Shown here piece after piece: positions 13,961 to 15,983 of a stretch of 15,983 nucleotides of DNA. Source of the stretch: JANWYU01 sp964655485 (GTDB lineage: Bacteria > Bdellovibrionota > Bdellovibrionia > Bdellovibrionales > Bdellovibrionaceae); NCBI GenBank assembly GCA_964655485.1, contig CAZZMS010000126.1, positions 1 through 15,983 of the forward strand, given 5' to 3'. The position numbers and the translations under genes were made by a program. The notes below the pieces were generated by a model. It was given only the letters and a program-made list of their open reading frames with translations, was not told the DNA's origin and ran no database searches. Position 1 is the first letter of the stretch. Each line of letters starts with the position of its first letter.

Positions 13961-15943
13961 ATGACCCACACTGGCAAACGAGCAACACGAACAGGTTTAA
14001 GCCTGCCCGTAGTTGGCTTTATGTTTTTAGCTTGCAGTTTACATGCTTCTTGGACTTTGGCCCAGGCCCTGCCTGCGGAAGCCAAACTGAGCTTGTTTGT
14101 GCGCGTGCCTAAAAAACTGGGTGAGCCCGCCTTGCAAGTGGTCAGTCAAAACAGTGTGCCAGTACAGATTTATTTACTCAGCGAAGGGGATCAGGTTTTA
14201 GCCAAAAAAAGTGTGAGCACCAACATTGTGGCTGGGGCCATGAACTTAAGTATGGGGCCAAGTGGCAGTGCCAGTTGTAGTGCCAGCAGTGAATATACTT
14301 GCGAAGGGGGTTTACAGGTTTTAACGGCACTTTCCGGTAGCAGTGTGTCGGCTAAGTGGCTCAATGCCGTTTATGGCAGCGGGACGGTAACGGCAGAGGA
14401 ATGCTACAACAACACGACGCAAACTGTGGGAAGCTGCAGTAGTAGTGAGGCTTCATTGAATTCTCCGCGTTTTTTGTTGGTGCAATTTAGCGTGAAGAAT
14501 CAATCCAACGAAGATGTGGCTTTAAGTTTCAAAGTGAAAGCGGGTTCGGCCTTTTATTCCCACTATGCACAAATGGCCATGGGGGTGGCGCAAGATGTGA
14601 TTGACACTTTACATCTAAAAGATGGTTCCGTAAGCCAAGTTAAGCTTCAAGAAAACTCGGTCACCAGTGGAAAAATTGCGGATGGAACTATCGTGGATGC
14701 GGACATTAGTGCGAGTGCGAATATAGCTGACAGTAAACTGGCTACGATCACTACTGCGGGTAAAGTCAGTGGTAACGCAATTACGAGTGGTACTATAGGT
14801 GGTAGCACCGGGATTAATACAAGTGGTGATATTACGGGTAATAACTTAATTGCCAATGGGAAATTGGGTGTGGGTACTAGTACTCCAGATGCCAGTGCGG
14901 CTTTGCAGATTGATTCGACTGTGGGTGGATTGTTACTACCCAGGATGACAACAGGGCAAAGAGATGCCATTAGCTCGCCAGCTACGGGTTTAACGATTTA
15001 TAACACGACTACCAATCAGATTGAGTTTCGAGATGGAAGTTCCTGGAAGGGCTTAGGTATTGCCGGCAGTGGAGTGACATCCATCACAGCAGGTACGGGT
15101 TTAACGGGGGGTACGATTACCAGTAGCGGTACCATAGCATTGTCTAGTACAGGAGTTACTCCAGGTGTTTACGGAAGTGCTACCCAGGTGCCGACTTTTA
15201 CCGTGGATGCTCAGGGCCGGTTAACAGGGGCAGGTCAGGTGACTGTGACCCCAGCTTGGTCCAGTGTGACAGGCAAACCCACGACATTGGGTGGGTATGG
15301 GATTACTGATGGGGTTACCAATGCCGGAGGAACCCCGAGTCTTCAAAGTGGTTTAGATGCCAGCAAACCTGCAGTCGGCACAGCGGGAAGGATTTATATT
15401 GCTACGGATACAGCTAAGATTTATCGGGATACAGGCAGTAGTTGGGCTATTATTGGTACGACCAATGCTAGCGATTTAAGTTCGGGTACTTTACCTACGG
15501 GTCGCTTACCGGCTTTTACGGGTGATGTTACATCCGCGGCAGGAAGTAACAGTTTAACAATAGCAAATAACGCGGTTACTAACGCTAAGATTGCTGACAA
15601 TGCAATTACAACTATCAAAATTCAAGACAGTGCTGTTACCACGAACAAAATTAACGATGCTGCTGTGACCGAGATTAAAATAGCGGATAATGCTATTACC
15701 ACAGCCAAAATTGCTGACGGTGCGGTTAGCAACGTTAAGATTGCCGATGGAGCTGTTACCACTACTAAAATTGCTGATTCTAGTGTGACCTTGGCTAAGA
15801 TTCAGAACATAGATGCGGGTAAGATTTTAGGGCGTTCCACGAATGGCACAGGAGGCGTGGAGGAGATACCCATTTGCTCCGGTTTAACCTTTTCTGGCGG
15901 GACTGTGACCGTTACCGTCTCGGTAGGAACAGCTTCTCGTTGA
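13961..15943 (+). CDS. Secreted tail-fibre-like repeat protein, candidate mosaic adhesive trimer
   Basis: Surface fibre candidate of 660 aa. I place the start at ATG 13961, not the in-frame ATG 13805, because GGAGG (13949-13953) lies seven bases upstream and a signal peptide follows at once: basic MTHTGKRATRTG, hydrophobic LSLPVVGFMFLACSL, likely cleavage after AQA (residue 36). FLAC at 22-25 is a poor lipobox alternative. Residues about 40-210 form a Ser-rich domain with four cysteines (106, 114, 148, 159). Decapeptide-like repeats then occur at 221-260, a LLLPRMTTGQRDAISSPATG block at 324-343, GT-rich beta repeats at 370-530, and eight decapeptides at 536-615. Such blocks occur in trimeric phage and Bdellovibrio fibres. 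No S74-type C-terminal chaperone is seen. A sigma-28-type promoter lies upstream. Trimerisation and adhesion are inferred. Confidence 0.8.
   Translation: MTHTGKRATRTGLSLPVVGFMFLACSLHASWTLAQALPAEAKLSLFVRVPKKLGEPALQVVSQNSVPVQIYLLSEGDQVLAKKSVSTNIVAGAMNLSMGPSGSASCSASSEYTCEGGLQVLTALSGSSVSAKWLNAVYGSGTVTAEECYNNTTQTVGSCSSSEASLNSPRFLLVQFSVKNQSNEDVALSFKVKAGSAFYSHYAQMAMGVAQDVIDTLHLKDGSVSQVKLQENSVTSGKIADGTIVDADISASANIADSKLATITTAGKVSGNAITSGTIGGSTGINTSGDITGNNLIANGKLGVGTSTPDASAALQIDSTVGGLLLPRMTTGQRDAISSPATGLTIYNTTTNQIEFRDGSSWKGLGIAGSGVTSITAGTGLTGGTITSSGTIALSSTGVTPGVYGSATQVPTFTVDAQGRLTGAGQVTVTPAWSSVTGKPTTLGGYGITDGVTNAGGTPSLQSGLDASKPAVGTAGRIYIATDTAKIYRDTGSSWAIIGTTNASDLSSGTLPTGRLPAFTGDVTSAAGSNSLTIANNAVTNAKIADNAITTIKIQDSAVTTNKINDAAVTEIKIADNAITTAKIADGAVSNVKIADGAVTTTKIADSSVTLAKIQNIDAGKILGRSTNGTGGVEEIPICSGLTFSGGTVTVTVSVGTASR
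15566..15805 (+). repeat. Eight 30-bp coding repeats (decapeptides DxA[VI]TxxKIA)
   Basis: Fibre residues 536-615 are eight head-to-tail decapeptides such as DNAITTAKIA and DGAVTTTKIA, with no spacers. Position 3 is nearly always Ala, 4 Val or Ile, 5 Thr or Ser, and 8-9 always Lys-Ile. The DNA copies differ widely at synonymous positions, so the protein pattern, not the DNA, is conserved. Confidence 0.93.
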
Positions 15944-15983
15944 GGTGTCAGTGTCGCTTGCTTTATGCGCACAACCGGCGGGG

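Noticed and set aside
13961..15943. Prophage tail-fibre gene as evidence of a phage
   Set aside because: The protein has a signal peptide and a sigma-28-type host promoter, and no other phage structural, packaging or lysis gene is in the window.

Overview
The window looks like chromosomal DNA of a free-living Gram-negative bacterium, probably Bdellovibrionota or a relative. This is inference, with no marker-gene search behind it. It rests on divergent versions of proteobacterial housekeeping genes, an MCP hairpin reading QTKLLSFNASVEAARAG, and a secreted tail-fibre-like surface protein of the kind that predatory Bdellovibrio carries in many copies. Coding density is high and there are no tRNA, rRNA, CRISPR or insertion-sequence signatures.

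Left part (1-5720). A truncated plus-strand gene end (2-100) meets a minus-strand IMP/GMP-type HAD 5'-nucleotidase. Divergent from that is a two-gene tyrosine-degradation unit, hppD then hmgA, which makes homogentisate and opens its ring. A plus-strand chemoreceptor follows, with a CZB zinc-binding domain between its two membrane segments.

Middle (5688-9554, minus strand). Five closely packed genes are read in the order oligoribonuclease (orn), a CBS-less IMP dehydrogenase/GMP reductase, glutamate racemase (murI), a tail-anchored coiled-coil protein built on a 42-bp DNA repeat, and an MpaA-like M14 murein-peptide amidase. The set combines recycling of nanoRNA and purine nucleotides with making and breaking D-Glu linkages of peptidoglycan.

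Right part (9696-13248, plus strand). ttcA (tRNA 2-thiocytidine synthesis, with a possibly leaderless start), a possible 32-aa ORF, a secreted small protein, a four-helix membrane protein, and prfC (release factor 3).

Far right (13249-15943). A 712-bp AT-rich gene-free stretch holds an 11-bp tandem repeat, A/T-rich hairpins, and a near-consensus sigma-28 (FliA/SigD) promoter, TTAAGTTT-N11-GCCGATAT. This is followed by a leader of about 170 nt with four AGGGWGTTACC-like repeats, then a gene for a 660-aa secreted fibre-like protein. The fibre has eight decapeptide repeats and no visible C-terminal chaperone. This unit, a flagellar-sigma-controlled and possibly leader-regulated adhesive fibre, is the best candidate here for something undescribed.
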